Assembly: GCA_008921705.1 (NCBI GenBank)
Contig: VFFE01007653.1
Coordinates: 1,739,245-1,803,244, forward strand
Source: Burhinus oedicnemus
Lineage: Eukaryota > Chordata > Aves > Charadriiformes > Burhinidae
Reading direction: 5' to 3'
DNA length: 64,000 nucleotides
Part shown: in pieces, positions 13,841-26,719 of the stretch
Numbering within the stretch: position 1 is the first letter of the stretch
Layout of the letters: each line of letters starts with the position of its first letter
Translations under genes and position numbers: made by a program
The notes under the pieces: generated by a model
The model's input: only the letters and a program-made list of their open reading frames with translations
Told to the model about the DNA's origin: nothing
Database searches by the model: none

Positions 13841-14473
13841 TGGCCTAAATAGCAAAACGAGAAGCCATGAGAGTGGCTGCTGGCTCTCGTCAGTCGGCCG
13901 TCCCCTGGGCCAAGCCCACGGCTCCGACGGGAAGTACACAGCGGATGTTTAATGAAAGGGCTGCTGCGGCTTATCTCCGCGTGCAGGGGACTTCTTTGTG
14001 AACTCGCTTGCTTTGAAAGATATGTGGCCCACTATGCTGGCATTGTTGGCTCTCGCTTTAAGCACAGCCCCATGATTCACATAGGAGCTGCGTGCTACGT
14101 CTGCCAAGGAAAGCTTCCCCCTTTCCCTCCCGGGTTAGGAATAAACTCAGCAGAAGGCCATCGAGGTCACAAGATCTGCCTGTTATTGCATTTTACAGGA
14201 AGGAAGATACGTTGTCTTAAGATCAGTTTATCAGCTGACTTTCCTGTGAAGAAGACAGAGGCTATTTTCCTGTGTACCGCCACCCCCGTAATTCCCAAAC
14301 GAGCGCGCTCTGTTTGCATCTCCTGTCAGCTCAGCTGTGCGTGTTTCTGAAACAGCCCAGTATTAAGCAAACAAATAAAAAAGCCATTGTGAGACGGAGC
14401 AGAATCAATCTCCCTTATCAAAATGCCCTACGGGAGGGGATAAATCTCTTCCTCGAGGCTGCCTGTCATCTCA

Positions 14474-14490
14474 CTCCCTCCCTCCCTCTC
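14474..14490. repeat. Short (CTCC)n pyrimidine run
   Basis: About four CTCC units in a pure pyrimidine tract. Too short to be a variable microsatellite with any confidence. Confidence 0.6.
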
Positions 14491-14654
14491 AGCGTCAATG
14501 CACAATTAAATCCGTTGTGGTGAAATAGACTCGGCTGGTAATTGTGGGGAAAGTTACTTACAAGGATGCTGAGAGCAGCGAAGAGCCTGGCAGCCTTCTC
14601 TGCTTTCGAGGTGGTTTCTTCTGAGCCTGCTCTTTTGAAAATCCACAACTATTC

Positions 14655-14681
14655 GGGTTTGTTGGTTTTGGGGTTTGGGGG
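14655..14681 (+). other. G-rich tract, weak quadruplex-type pattern
   Basis: Four G runs of 3, 2, 4 and 5 are separated by T-rich loops, ending in GGGGTTTGGGGG. One run has only two Gs, so it misses the standard four-GGG rule. It may still fold as a two-tetrad or bulged quadruplex. Confidence 0.35.
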
Positions 14682-14713
14682 ATTTGTCTTTTAAAGTCCC
14701 AGGTCTCTGCAGA

Positions 14714-14733
14714 TTTTTTTTTTTTTTTTTTTT
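14714..14733. repeat. Poly-T run (20 T)
   Basis: Twenty uninterrupted T between 'ctgcaga' and 'aatcagg'. No mobile element is recognised on either side. Confidence 0.9.
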
Positions 14734-15200
14734 AATCAGGTCTGCTGCTTCTGTGCGAGGGAACAAGCGGCGTGCAGAGCCGGCTCCCTCCCCCGCCCCG
14801 GCCTCCTCTCCGAGGTCCCTGCTTTCATAAGGTTTTCAGCTGGGGAATGGTTGCCTGTTTCCTCTCTGTGCTCTCTGTGACAAATGCATTTCTGTGACCA
14901 GGAAACTGCAGATGTTACAGATGCACTAAGGCATAGTTTATTAGCTAACGATTCTTAATCTCTGAAGGATTACACATATTGAATAATGCCATTCATTGAC
15001 AAACAGTTGAAGGGAATCATCCTGGCTCCGAAGTATTTACAGTGGCAGCTTTAATTGATTAGGTTCTCTTTTTGTGCATCTCTAAAGCTAAAATAACCCT
15101 CCAATGCTCCCTGCATCTTAAGAGCACTGATTAACCCAGCAAGAAACAGCATTTGCCAGAATCAAATCGCTGGTTTTCAAATAACACTGTTTGCGGGGCT

Positions 15201-18200
15201 CCAAACCTGCATTGCACAGGAAAACAGCTACTAATCTTTGACAATATCCACTCATTTTTGCGACATTCATCTAGCTAGATTTTTCATCTGGTTTTGCACT
15301 ACTTTGCGTTTCCTCCGTCTAAAAAGAAAACCTTTGGCCTCTAATGCTAGACTCCTGTAGTAACCCAGAGGGAGGAAGGGACTGAAAACCAGGTGAGTGC
15401 AGACCCCATCCCTTTCGTAAGCCAGTAAGAGTTTTGGTTTTGCAGCAGGATGAGGGCTCACATCACTAGCCCCGAAGCATTTGCATTACTTGTGAGGTGA
15501 ATCCCTCTTTCCCAGTTTTTCAGAGTCAGTGTCTATCTGAAAATATTTCATATCTCAATCTTAATGCCTACATCCAGGTCCATGTATGCTGTTCACATTT
15601 ACGGAAGGTCAAACAATAAGCTTCATGGGCAAGCTTTGGCATATTATTATGCATTAAGTACTTTTACGTATTTGGATCATCCTGTTTGTAATATAAAATA
15701 TATGTATTTGGAAGTATTAGAGATGCACCACGTTTATTCTTAGACAATGTTGCTTTACTGAATTCTGGCAGCTGAATCTGTACTGGACCTTGTCAGTAAC
15801 TAGCTGGATATTCCCCACACTACCTAAGAAACTGAGCTCAGATAATTTTTAGGAAATTTTTATAAAAACCCTTCATGAATATTAGACTATAGCCCTAAAA
15901 CATGAAGGTGCCATTTTATAATAGAAAGGGTACAGGAATGTTCTGGCACTACAATAAAAGAACTTTTACTGTTCTGTTTATTCTAGATCATTTGGAAAAG
16001 CCCTAGTCATATTGAATCTAAATCGGAGCATCTAAGAGAGAATTATAACAAAGCTGAAATGGGAGGCAAAAGAACAGACACAATCCTTCTAAGCTATGTT
16101 GTTACACAAATGGGTTTTGGTTTGAACTCTAATTTGCCACTTGCCAGCCTACATCTAAGAAGCAACCTTATTTGGATTTCCACAAAGAATCTCATTCTTT
16201 TTTCAATAAAAAGACCTGGCAATAATTCTGTTGGCACTAGATGAAGCGCTTGCTTATTCCACTGGCGATGGTTTCTTTTGTTGTTATCTAGTTTAATGAA
16301 AACTTCATAAAAACAGACTCTGAAAGTTTTTAGATAAAGCTTATGTACATTTGTTCAGGTCATATGCCAATGGGTCACTTGTTAATGTAGAAGTCATTGC
16401 ACCAGGGAGAAATGTGGTTAATAACAGCACTTTTTGCAAGCAGCATTCTGTATTCAAAAGCATGAACAAGTGAAGCAAACTGCAGGGCCTAAGGCAGACA
16501 TGTGGGCAATGCAATCATTTTGAATTTACAGTAATTTATCGCTACTATTTTCTTAACAACCTTTCAGGAAAGTCCTATGAAATCCAACAGGGAGGGGGTG
16601 CCTTTGCTCTTTAAAGTCAAGAAAGTCCTAAACAGCTGTGTCTTCTTTGCATGGGTTTTTTTTTAATTCACTCCAAACACTGTAAAGCAGAAATCCAGTT
16701 CTCTAATTAACTCCATGTAGCTGTCTTCAAAATTGCATTAGAAATTTGGATTTTTTTCTGTCAGTAGTACTAGTCAAAGCTTTTTGAATTTTGCGACTTT
16801 TTGACATTTTTTGCAGCATGTCTGCCACTTGTCGAGTTCTGTGGTTTGTCACTGCTTCTTAATACACATCTTTAAATTCAAGGTTTTTAATAGAGCACAT
16901 ACAGCACAATGACGAACCGAGTATCTGTTTGTAGCAAAGATTATCGTTGAATACGTTCCTCAGTCTTCAGCTCACAACGCATCACCTGCATGCTCAGAGA
17001 GGCACAGATGGAGGGAATGTCCTTGCTGGGATCTGCGGTGACCTTTCAGCAAGCTAGCTGGGGAGCCAGAGCACGCTAATAAGGCCGGAGGATGTGGCTG
17101 CTGCTAGACCACAGGAGACAAAGGCTGGTGAGAAGCACTAGCTCCTGCTCCGGTGTCCACAGCTCCTCCGTGTGCTGCGAGGCACTGTCATCTAGGAGCA
17201 CAGCCCCATTCTCCCTTGCCGTGTTCAGGGCATGATTCTATTTATCCAGCTTGCCAAGGCAGTGGTACAGGTCAGGGTTGCTCCTGATGGCATGCTATCC
17301 CACTCGTCCGTGCAGGGAGGGATGCTCCCAGGCACCTCTGCATCGTCTCAGCTTGCATGCCTGCATCCGTGCCCTAGGGAGGCCAGCCCGGGTGCTCGGG
17401 GTGCAGAGGGACAGCCATGGATGTACACACACATGTGGTGTAGGGCATTTGCCCACGCAGCATTTTGCCTTTATCCATTATAACAACCGGATTTACTGCT
17501 CCCAAGTAATAAGGCTTAACAGTGCGAAGTTGGGATCTTTTCACATATTTCTCTGTGGAAGAACAAGCTCTCCTTTTTCCTGGTATATAACACCAGGCTA
17601 AAGCCCTTTCTGGCAGCACTCCATAGAGGTTGATGGAGCAGCATCAGAAATTAAATTGGCCTTACATATGAAATTTGGAAAATTTTCCTTTTACATCAAT
17701 TCTGTAAGTCCCACAGATTAGAGCTAAATGTACTTTCTTTCCACAGCCTTCCCCTCCTTTATCTTACTTCTCCTCCCTCTCTCTGCTCTCCCTGAGTCTG
17801 CACAAGCAACAGCTAGGAAAACATCTCAAGGGTGGAGTTGTTGGGCTTGTTTATTTTGTCATCCTTCTCTGCAAAAGGACAGAAATAAATAAGATAACAA
17901 TATTTTTTTGCTAATGAACATAGTCTAGTGGTTAAATCCTAAAATAGATGAATCTCCAAGAGTCTCCAGATCAATACATGAGCAAATTCATATTGAACTG
18001 AACATAAAGATCCCTAGGTCTCACAACACATTTTGCTAAAGTTAATTAAGTTCTACAAAACAGTGGTGAATTAGGTTAATGTTAATTGCATACAGTGAAG
18101 TGAAAAAGTGTCCACCAGGCAGCGGAGAGCTTAATGGGTTGTCAGATCCCGGGAGATCCTGTTTTCAAGACCCATTCTCTTGCTGCAGCCGTGCATATTA

Positions 18201-19924
18201 GATGCTTGTCTTTAGGAGAGGGACAGTTTTCCAACACAAATGTTTTAGACTTAGCAAGATTCAAATAAGAGGTGGATCTTTAAACACTAGCAAGAATGTG
18301 AAACATTTCAATAGAAAGTTCTTTTCCGAAGGACTGCAGCAGCTCACATCTCAGACCTGACCAGCCTGTGTTAGGATTAGAGGACTCCCAGGGGACAGAT
18401 TTTTCTCCATCTGCCCCTTGGGGAGTTTCCATACCTTCCTACAATGCCCTCATTGGAGACAGAGCAGGATGTGACTGTGTGTTTATTTGGTGACACTCAG
18501 TATGGTCCAGCTCTCAACAACATGGTGCTTGCTTTGCCATGGTGCTCATAAAGCTCCTCTTTCAGCATGACACACTCTGGTCTGCTGGGTCTCTGAATTG
18601 GGCAGATGACATTCTGAGTCTCATCAGGAAGGCAAGATGCTCTGTGCTAGTCCCCCAGCTGATATAAAAAATAACTGATACTCTGTTCTCACGCCTTGAA
18701 GAGCTGTATATGCACACACAGATTGACAGCAGTATCATTCTGGTGGCTGGCTCATACAAACAGGGTTATGCTGAAGGGTTGAGGGGCTCTGAGACTGGGT
18801 AATGTTAGAGATGATGCACTACAGTTGTATTGGTCAGTCAATGCAAAACCAAGCCAAACAGGAAGCCTGGCAAAAGGAAAGCATAGTTTGAAGTCTTGAT
18901 CTTTGCTGTCTTTGTCTCCAGAAACCCTCTTTCATCTCCTGCATGTGTATGAGCTATTGTGAGTCATGGTAGGATGATAACACATCTCAAGGATGGGTAG
19001 GGGGGGACCCAGCAGACAGAGGCTGGGGGAATTAGGGTGGTCTGCACGGGAGATTTGGAAAGCTGGAAGAGATGGAGGGCAGACTAGTAGTTGCAGTCCC
19101 CCAGGCCATTACAGCTCCTGAGAAGTAAGAATATGGACTTTGGCTCTCTGTCTCAGAAGGAGCCATAAATTGGACCACTATTTCTATCCCAAATTTTGCT
19201 GAGGGATCAGGTTTTGGGACCAGGGCTTTAATCAACAGAACCACAAATACATAATATTAATACCTATTTTGGAGAGTATGTCCAAGTTTTAGAAAATACT
19301 TAGGAAGTTTCCCGGGCTAAAGTCTCACACGAAAGAGAAAAGCTGTTTGATGGAAGTAAAAGTGCCACTTCTAAATCTGTTTGTGTGTGCATGCTTGTCA
19401 ATTATCAACATCACTGCATTAATGAAGTTGTCTTGTCATTTTTCTTATTTTTCAAATAATACATTAGTTTTCCCTCAACTCAGTTCACTGCTGTCTTGAT
19501 GTTATGTCACTATAAATAAGCATACAGCAGAGTCTAGGGTACATCTGGCAACTAATAACCCTTTGGCATGAATGATCTTAGAAAAAAGAGACAGACTCGA
19601 GGCAAAGATCCTATTTTAATTTCACCATCTCACTCACCCTTGACTTGTTACTGGATTCGTCACTGTGTTCAGCTCTGGAGGAAACAGAGCCGTTAGAGAC
19701 TACTTGTGCAGAGTGGACACACCTTTTCATCCTGCAAGCCACGTGCCAAAACCTTTGAGTAGTTAGAACCTAAAGACTTTTAGGGCATTGCTCAGAGAGC
19801 TTGGGGTGTGAGGTGACAGATGTCTGGGAGTTCTTCACAGATACTAGATGCCAGTGGCTTGTAGGGGGCAGCCAGGTTGGTTTGAGCAGTCCTGCTGGCT
19901 TTTCTCCCATTACTCCTAGGATTA
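15201..19924. other. Unique non-coding DNA
   Basis: No recognisable exon or repeat. Composition is AT-leaning apart from a somewhat GC-richer patch at about 17.0-17.45 kb, where the ORFs (up to 116 codons) lie on both strands and resemble no family. The segments at about 16.5-16.95 kb and 18.06-18.2 kb are repeat-free and dense in AT-rich motif words; they could be conserved non-coding sequence, but only alignment could show that. Confidence 0.5.
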
Positions 19925-20667
19925 GAACCATAGAATGGTTAGAGTTGGAAAGGACCTTAAAGATCACCTGGTTCCACTCCCCTGCCATGGGCAGGGACAC
20001 CTCCTACTAGACCTGATTGCTCACAGCCCCATCCAACCTCGCCTTGAACACTTCCAGGGGTGGGGCCTCTATAAATTCCTTGGGCAGCCTGTTCCAGTGC
20101 CTCACCACTCTCACAGTAAAGAATTTCTTCCTAATACCTAATCTAAATCCACCGTTTTTCAGTTTAAAACCATTACCCCTCATCCTGTCACTACATGCCC
20201 TGATAAAGAGTCCCTCCCCATCTTTCCTGTAGACCCCTTATTAGTACTGGTGGGCCTCTATAAGGTCTCCTGGAGATCCTTCTCTTCTCCAGGCTGAACA
20301 ACCCCAAAACTCTCAGCTTTTCCTCACAGGGCAGGTGCTCCAGCCCTCTGATCACTTTTGTGGCCCTCCTCTGGACCTGCTCCAACAGTCTTCCCTGTGC
20401 TGAGGGCTCCAGAGCCGGACACAGTACTCCACATGGGGTCTCACCAGACCGGAGTAGAGGGGCAGAATCACCTCCCTGGACCTGCTGGCCATGCTTCTTC
20501 CGATGTAGCCCAGTTGGCTTTCTGGGCTGCGAGCACACATTGCCAGCTCATGTCCAGTTTTTCATCCACCAGTACCCCCAAGTCCTTGTCCTCAGGGCTG
20601 CTCTCAATCCCTTGATTGCCCAACCTGTATTGATACTGGTGATTGCCCCAACCCAGGTACAGGACCT
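19925..20667 (-). mobile_element. CR1 LINE, 3' part, 5'-truncated
   Basis: Starts (plus-strand view) with the antisense CR1 3' end: GAACCATAGAATGGTT, then TTGGAAAGGACCTTAAAGAT. It runs through the usual 3' landmarks (CCTTGAACACTTCCAG, GGCAGCCTGTTCCAGTGCCT) into ORF2. The minus-strand translation of 20540-20352 contains '[16 protein letters not shown]' and '[12 protein letters not shown]', the C-terminal ORF2 block. Around 20.39 kb the frame changes, and another minus frame (20538-20191) continues with '[17 protein letters not shown]' and '[12 protein letters not shown]', so ORF2 is frameshifted and dead. Similarity fades after GGTACAGGACCTTGC at about 20.66 kb, which I take as the 5' truncation point. 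The terminal octamer array is reduced to about one unit. Confidence 0.93.
20191..20540 (-). pseudogene. CR1 ORF2 C-terminal remnant, frameshifted
   Basis: This is the tail of the CR1 endonuclease/reverse transcriptase protein, downstream of the catalytic palm. Two minus frames together cover the block. The first carries '[16 protein letters not shown]', the second '[20 protein letters not shown]'. The switch between them shows at least one indel. None of the endonuclease or RT catalytic residues is present, so no activity is possible. Confidence 0.85.
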
Positions 20668-23600
20668 TGCCAGAGCCACTGGGCTAGCATTGCCCTGCTG
20701 CCAGTCATGTGAAGTGGCAGGGATGTCCTGCTTTTACTGCTTGCCAGCAGCATAAGATTAGGAGCTGAGACTGGTCACCCCTGATATTCTTGCTCTCTCA
20801 AGGGTGATGTTCCCAAAAAATATCTCCCCAATGGTCATGCTCATTTCATCCTCAGTGACAAGCAAAGAGGGTTTCCCCATGGAATCCCAGAGATGCAGGA
20901 GACAAGTCTGGATTTCGATTAACTTCTGGTTTGGATGCTTTAATTTTTGTCCTTGATAAACCAGCAGACTATACAGACTACTCTTTTGCCTTGTTGTGTC
21001 TAGCCTTTCAACTCCTGACACAAACATCCTCCTAACACACTATTCTTACTTGCTTTCAAGATCTCATTGAAATCCACTGAATTAGTTCCTCCTATCCTAT
21101 TTACCCAGATGATGGTTGTGCCTGCTGGCTTCTTCTCTTGCCCTCTTACATATAATTTCTTCTAACTTCCTCACTTGTGAATTCTCTCCTTCTTTTCTCT
21201 GATTTACCTCCAATTTATAAACACCTTTCAGGTGCACAAAGCATTTCAGGCCCTGCCAAACCTGTGTGTAAAGCAGTGTCCTCCAGCCCTGATTTTGCAT
21301 TTACAACAAAGACAGTCTAGCCTAAAAAAAAAATTGGACAATCAGTGCTACTATATTACACTGCAGATTGTTATTGCATTTTGCATGAACACAACTCGAG
21401 CCAAATATCTCCTTGCCATTGAATGTCTGTGTGGGATCATGAGATGACTTACGTTGCCTGTTCCGGTCTCATGGGTTGCTGTACTGATGCGCTATCAGCC
21501 TCCAGGCTGACACCTGGTACCATGCAGATCCCTGCCAGACCACGGTGCACACCAGGCTTGCCAGCCCTTATTACAAACAGCACGGGAAACTCAGCCTGAG
21601 ACTTTCTACAGCAGTTTGCTTCCCTGCCTCCAAACTCCAGACTGAAAAACAACATTTTTAATTTTCTGCAAAGAGCAAGTGTTGGCGGTACCACAGTCGT
21701 CTAAAATCAGGCAATCGTACACTCCCATCTTTCCACCCTTCCTCTGAGAAACGTTGATGCCTTTGTAGCTGTGCCTGATCCAGGTACAGATTTACATGGG
21801 CAGAGGAAAAGGGGAGCAGACAAGGAGGCTCACACTTGCACTCACCCACACTGCATACAAATTCCCATGACTTGTGTGCCAAGTGACCGCCCCAACCCAC
21901 ACCAGTTTCTCAGGCCAGGACCTGACACAATTGTAACTGTCCCGGTTGGTGCCTTTTTCTTCTACAGACAGGGTTCAGAAAGAAGAAAAAGAGGAAGGAC
22001 TGCATCAATGCTCTTGTTTCTTCTTTGTCTTACCCCTCGGATGTTTCTGCTACTCTCCTGACACTCTCCTGGCCCCTTCGTGGGTGTCACTTTTCCTTCT
22101 GTCAAAGCAATTCTCTCCTCCCCCAGAACGTAACTGTTTACTAGTGGTTTTGTGCAAAAATAAATATTTGAATGCAAACATTTCAATCAGTACTTTTTAT
22201 AGTTTTAATCGAATCAAATATATAAATAAGGTAAATTTGCAGGGCAGCTGGGAGGTTTTCTTAGGGTTAGAAGAGCAGAACGAGAGACTTTGTAGCATAA
22301 TAACATACAGGTGTTGTGACATAGCTTGCTAAGGGCATAACCCTAAGTAGGAGAATTCCCCCTTCCACACACTAATCTAATTCTTTGCCAGTATCTCTTC
22401 TTTCTTAACTGCAGAGAGAGTGCGGAAATGCCTTGGAGCTTCATTGCAAGGGGAAAGATAATGAACAGTGACGAGTGGAAAGGCAGGAACGGAGATAAAG
22501 GCCTGCATGCTGAAATAGCAATAACATACTGGAGTATATCCTGTTGTGATGTATATACATTTCTCTTTAATTCCTCCCTTGGGCAGTTTGAGGATGGAAA
22601 TGTTTTTCTCAGAGGAAGTATTCTCACTACTGATTTTATGGAGAAGCAGCAATTTCCGTAAATGGGATAATATTGTGGAGTAGTTAGAGATCCCTTTGTC
22701 AGATATGAATCTGTGCTGTTAAATGCTGGCGCTCTCTAGGGCAAAGCATTGGTAGAAGCAGAAGGATTATAAGAAATGTCATGTGCGCTACTATAGCAAA
22801 AAAGATAAGGGCCAAATATTCATTCCTGTGATTGCAGTACCACTCTTCAGTAGGTCAGCACTAAAGGACGCAGGTGTTTTTACAGCTCCAGCTTGCCCCC
22901 GTGTTTATACACCTTTTAATAACATATTTCATTATTTTACAGGGGATCATTAATCTACATCTTTAGATGCAGATTATATTATGGATATCAGTGGTGCTCT
23001 ATGCTGGGTATTGCTGTTCAATTTAACATGAGTGCCCTGCAGAAGTCCTGAGCCAGCCCTTGATACACTGGCTGGGGGACCAAAAGCAGTAGCAACATAC
23101 TGCATCTGCAGATCTTCAGCATCTCCACAAGGAGCCTGCAGATCAGTAAAAAAACCCCAAACAAAACAGCAAGCTGGTTTAAAATCCTATTAGGCCCTTA
23201 CCAGCGAGGTAGGGGTTCCACAATTGTATTAATGTTATGGATCCCAGAATAGGTAAGGTTTGACTCTGGTCTGGGATCCCTTTTTTTTTTTTAATTGAAT
23301 CTGGAAGTTGCTTATAGACAACTTCATACAGAAAAGCAGGTTGCTGAAACACGATTGCTGGATAAATGGTTTTATCTTTATCTGCCACAAATCTGCCTGA
23401 AGTGCAGAGAAATGTCATGACCTGTCTGTATGGGACAAGGAGCTATATGCCTCCCAACAACTAGGAGGGAGGGGGTGTAATGCTAAAATCATAAATTTCC
23501 ATAGTCCTCTAAAAAATATGAGGGGAGTGTAATATCTACGGATGCAAATGTGTTGCAGCCTTAGCAGCTTCAGTGTGTTTTCTCATTTATGCCACCAGAG

Positions 23601-26313
23601 CTTTGGGCCTATGTGTATCCTACCCAGTATATAGAAAAGAATGTTTGGGGTTTTTCAATGCTTTTTAAACACCTGCACAGAACTCCCAAACTTTCTTCAC
23701 AAATTAATATGCTTGAAATTTTCCATATCTAAATCTTTCATCCAATAAAATGGCCTTATGTCAATATAATAGGTTTTTTTCTTCCCAGAAAAAAACTTGG
23801 CATCCTGCAAGTTAAGAGTGTCTCCAGATTCTGGGTGTTTATGGAGCATTTCCATCAGGGTGCTTGTTTATTCTGGATTCAGTCCAGGACACAAGGCTGG
23901 TCCTAGATGGCTGCTGTTGACAAGAGAACAATGTATGACTGATCATGTGAGATTATTCTGATCACAAAGCACCTACACAGTTTGTTTGTGCACTGGGGCA
24001 ACTCAGAAGCACATATAAAAACTCCTCAAGATTCAAATATCTTGCTTTTTCCATAGAGAAGAATATAAGCAGCTACCAAGGGGACAAACAGAAACAGTAG
24101 GCTGTGAGGCAATACTTGACTTTCTCAGAAAGTTCAAAAGGTTACAGTCAGCTGCTCCCTTTCTCAACCTGTCTGTGTGGCAGGGATTTAAGTTGCAGTA
24201 CTTGGTGCCACCCACAGAGTTTGATAAGCCTCTCCGAATTTGACACTTTGTTCTTTCTGGCCAAAAAACTCAGGAGGGGAAACACGGCATCAGACCCAAG
24301 CAGAAGGTGCACAGAGAGCACGTCAGTCTTCATCGGGAAACTGCAAAGTCTTTGTTACGACACAGTGGGGACTGCTGAAACAAGAGGATACTCAGGATAT
24401 TACTCATGAAATTGCCAGTGGCAGACGCTGGGACTGTGCTTTCCCAGTACTTGCAATGCAGCCTTGAGTTGAGCTTGTAACCTTTGTGCACATTTCAGTA
24501 TCGGTTTCTCAAAAGTACTTCAAGGATTTAGATGTCTAACTTGTATTACAGTCAGTGGAGTGAAGCATGTAACCTCTCTAAGCAGTCATGGAAATTTCAC
24601 CATCAGTAACCAATTTTTGCAGCACTCCTAGGGATTATCCCTGATACCGAAATCTGGGATGGAGAAAATCCCAAAAGCATGACAGGGAGTTGTGTTTTTC
24701 TCCGTTTCTCACCTTCCCCTTACACTATCCTCTCTCTCTCAGTGGAGCTTAGAGGTGCTTGTCCAGCATTTCCACCGTAAGCCCTCATCTTTTCCTTGTA
24801 AAAAATGCTCTGGGCTGAAATTTAGTTTCAGATATGTCTAAAATTAGTAGAAACAAATTTTAAATTAAATTAACAACATAGGAATGAAACAAAACCCCTA
24901 AATTCTTTGTACTCAGACCTTAATTTGTATTCCTCTTTCCCTAAGCTGGTGTTGTTTACAATGTCCTCTCTTTAATGTAGCCTGAAACATCTGATCATGG
25001 TTAAAAATAAAAATCTTTGGAAATACTAACATTTAAAATATGATTGTGCTTTGTAAAGTAACTGTTTCCTCCTAAGCGACTGCAGTGTATATATACATCC
25101 CTTTCACAAGAATGCAGATTGTAAAAGATCTTTTTTATACTGTTATACTTAAAATATCACAAATACATGGAAGAACTTCAAAGGAGACAACAGGCTGTTT
25201 TACTGCTAATCCTTGGGGTAGGGAAAAGTCCCTGTACTGTGTGTTTATGTGCTAGACTGTATCAATGCCAAAGGATTCTGTCTTTTCTTGTGCATTATAA
25301 TGAATTACAAAGTGGATGAAGTACTATATTTTTAAGCAATAACTAATGGTTACACATTTAAACAAGCAAACAAACAAAAAAACCCCAGAATCAGCAACAG
25401 TATGAGTTTATAGCTAGGTATAATCAACTGCTAGGGGAAAAATCAACTGGTAGGGGAGACTTCCTTAGGGCTTTTCTTTTGCCCATTAGACCCTCCACTT
25501 CTGCATCTTATTTTATGGAGCATGCATGCAGCTGCAAGCTGTCACGAGAATTCTTCTGAGAGAAGCTTATTTTTTAAGAAGTTTCACTGTCTGAATGAAA
25601 TATGGTACAACCTACTCCCCAAGTTCTGACAGCAAAGATTATTTTAAACAACTGTCTTAGTGCTTTTGGAGAAGTTCATCACAACTCAGATGCTTATGGG
25701 CTACACACCACAAATTAAGTAAAAAGATTATGGTAGCAAAAGAAAAAACATAAACCACTTATTGCCAGCATTAGTATAAACCTGTGGTCAGGACACCTGA
25801 ATTCAGGGACAGTTTGAGCTAACACGCGCCTATTTCTGGAGGCTGGGATTATTGCACCTGTAGTGGACCCGCACACAAACTTTTTCTTTTGGAAAATATG
25901 AATAGAAATGTATTCAATTAGCAGTAAAGAAGGGAATGGGTAAATGGAACAATAAATAAGTTCAGGTCGTATGTGGTAAACCTTATATTTTGGAGTTTAA
26001 TATCAACTGGAAAATATTTAGCTGTCAGATAGTCAGGAATGTGTTGGTTAAAATTGGTTTCAGAGAGACTTCACAGAAATTCTCCAGTCTCTCAGTGGCT
26101 GAGTTCACAGTAAGATTTGCAACCATTTTCCTTTCTTCTGGGTACTGCCTGTGTGCAGTACTGGGTCATCCTCAGGACAGAGCTGTGAAAGCAAAAGGCA
26201 GCAAAACTGGCATTTTTTGGGTGCAAAAACTAGTTTCTGATTCACTAACCTAGGCCTCAAAGACTTCAATTCAATTTGCTGTTTACTGCAGTTTACTTTC
26301 TTACTTCCTCTGT
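20668..26313. other. Unique non-coding DNA
   Basis: No gene or interspersed repeat recognised. A T12 run sits at 23281-23292. ORFs reach 128 codons (21946-22332, plus) but lie on overlapping strands and match nothing I know. Segments at about 22.14-22.34 kb and 22.42-22.76 kb are free of simple sequence and dense in AT-rich motif words; they could be conserved elements, which is unproven. A 17-base tandem duplication near 25.44 kb is listed separately. Confidence 0.5.
25422..25457. repeat. Imperfect 17-base tandem duplication
   Basis: AATCAACTGCTAGGGGA at 25422-25438 is followed two bases later by AATCAACTGGTAGGGGA at 25441-25457, with 16 of 17 bases identical. This is a small local slippage or duplication event. 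Confidence 0.85.
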
Positions 26314-26719
26314 ATCATAGAATCATAGAATGGTTTGGGTTGGAAGGGACCTTAAAGATCATCTAATTCCATCCCCCCCTTGCCAAGGGCAAGGACATCT
26401 CCCTCTAGACCTCGTTGTTCAAAGTTTCATCCAACCTGGCCTTGAAAACTTCCAGGGATGGGGCCTCCACAGCTTCCCTGGGCAACCTGTTCCAGTGCCT
26501 CACCACCCTCATAGGGAAAAATTTCTTCCTAATATCTGTTCTAAATCTGCCCTCTTCCAGTTTGAAGCCATTACCCCTTGTCCTATCACTACAAGCCCTT
26601 GTAAAAAGTCCCTCTCCAGCTTTCTTGTAGGCCCCTTTCAGATACTAGAAAGCTTCCGTAAGGTCTCCCTGGAGCCCTCTCTTCTCCAGGCTGAACAACC
26701 CCAACTCTCTCAGCCTGTA
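26314..26719 (-). mobile_element. CR1 LINE, short 3' fragment, 5'-truncated
   Basis: The cleanest CR1 3' terminus in the window. The plus strand reads ATCATAGAATCATAGAAT, which is two antisense ATTCTATG octamers, then GGTTTGGGTTGGAAGGGACC. The body keeps the usual landmarks (CTTGAAAACTTCCAGGGATG, GGCAACCTGTTCCAGTGCCT, TCTTCTCCAGGCTGAACAAC) and ends at about 26.72 kb after CTCTCAGCCTGTAG, giving a copy of about 400 bases. Its similarity to the family pattern suggests it is younger than the 8.8 and 41.4 kb copies. A 167-codon plus-strand ORF across it (26330-26833) is an antisense artefact. Confidence 0.95.

Larger units (their letters stand above)
13841..15200. promoter_or_regulatory. Candidate regulatory block with raised CpG and motif density (unproven)
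   Basis: This stretch has more CpGs than its surroundings, clustered at about 13.89-13.98 kb, 14.28-14.31 kb and 14.76-14.82 kb. Between the clusters lie repeat-free segments rich in transcription-factor-like words, such as TTTAATTGATTAG and GCTAAAATAACC at about 15.05-15.10 kb. It also contains a CTCC run, a G-rich tract and a T20 run. No ORF is convincing; the longest is 132 codons at 13952-14350 with no recognisable domain. Reading it as an enhancer, a non-coding RNA promoter or a conserved element is inference from texture alone. Confidence 0.25.

Noticed and set aside
14655..14681. Interstitial telomere repeat
   Set aside because: GGGGTTTGGGGG is not the vertebrate TTAGGG unit and there is no array.
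15350..15392. Potential plus-strand exon between TGCTAG/CTGTAG and the donor CAG|GTGAGT
   Set aside because: The donor is good, but the short interval has no coding signal and the acceptors have poor pyrimidine tracts; too likely to be chance.
20358..20755. Plus-strand ORFs of 85 and 131 codons
   Set aside because: Antisense readings of the CR1 copy at 19925-20667.
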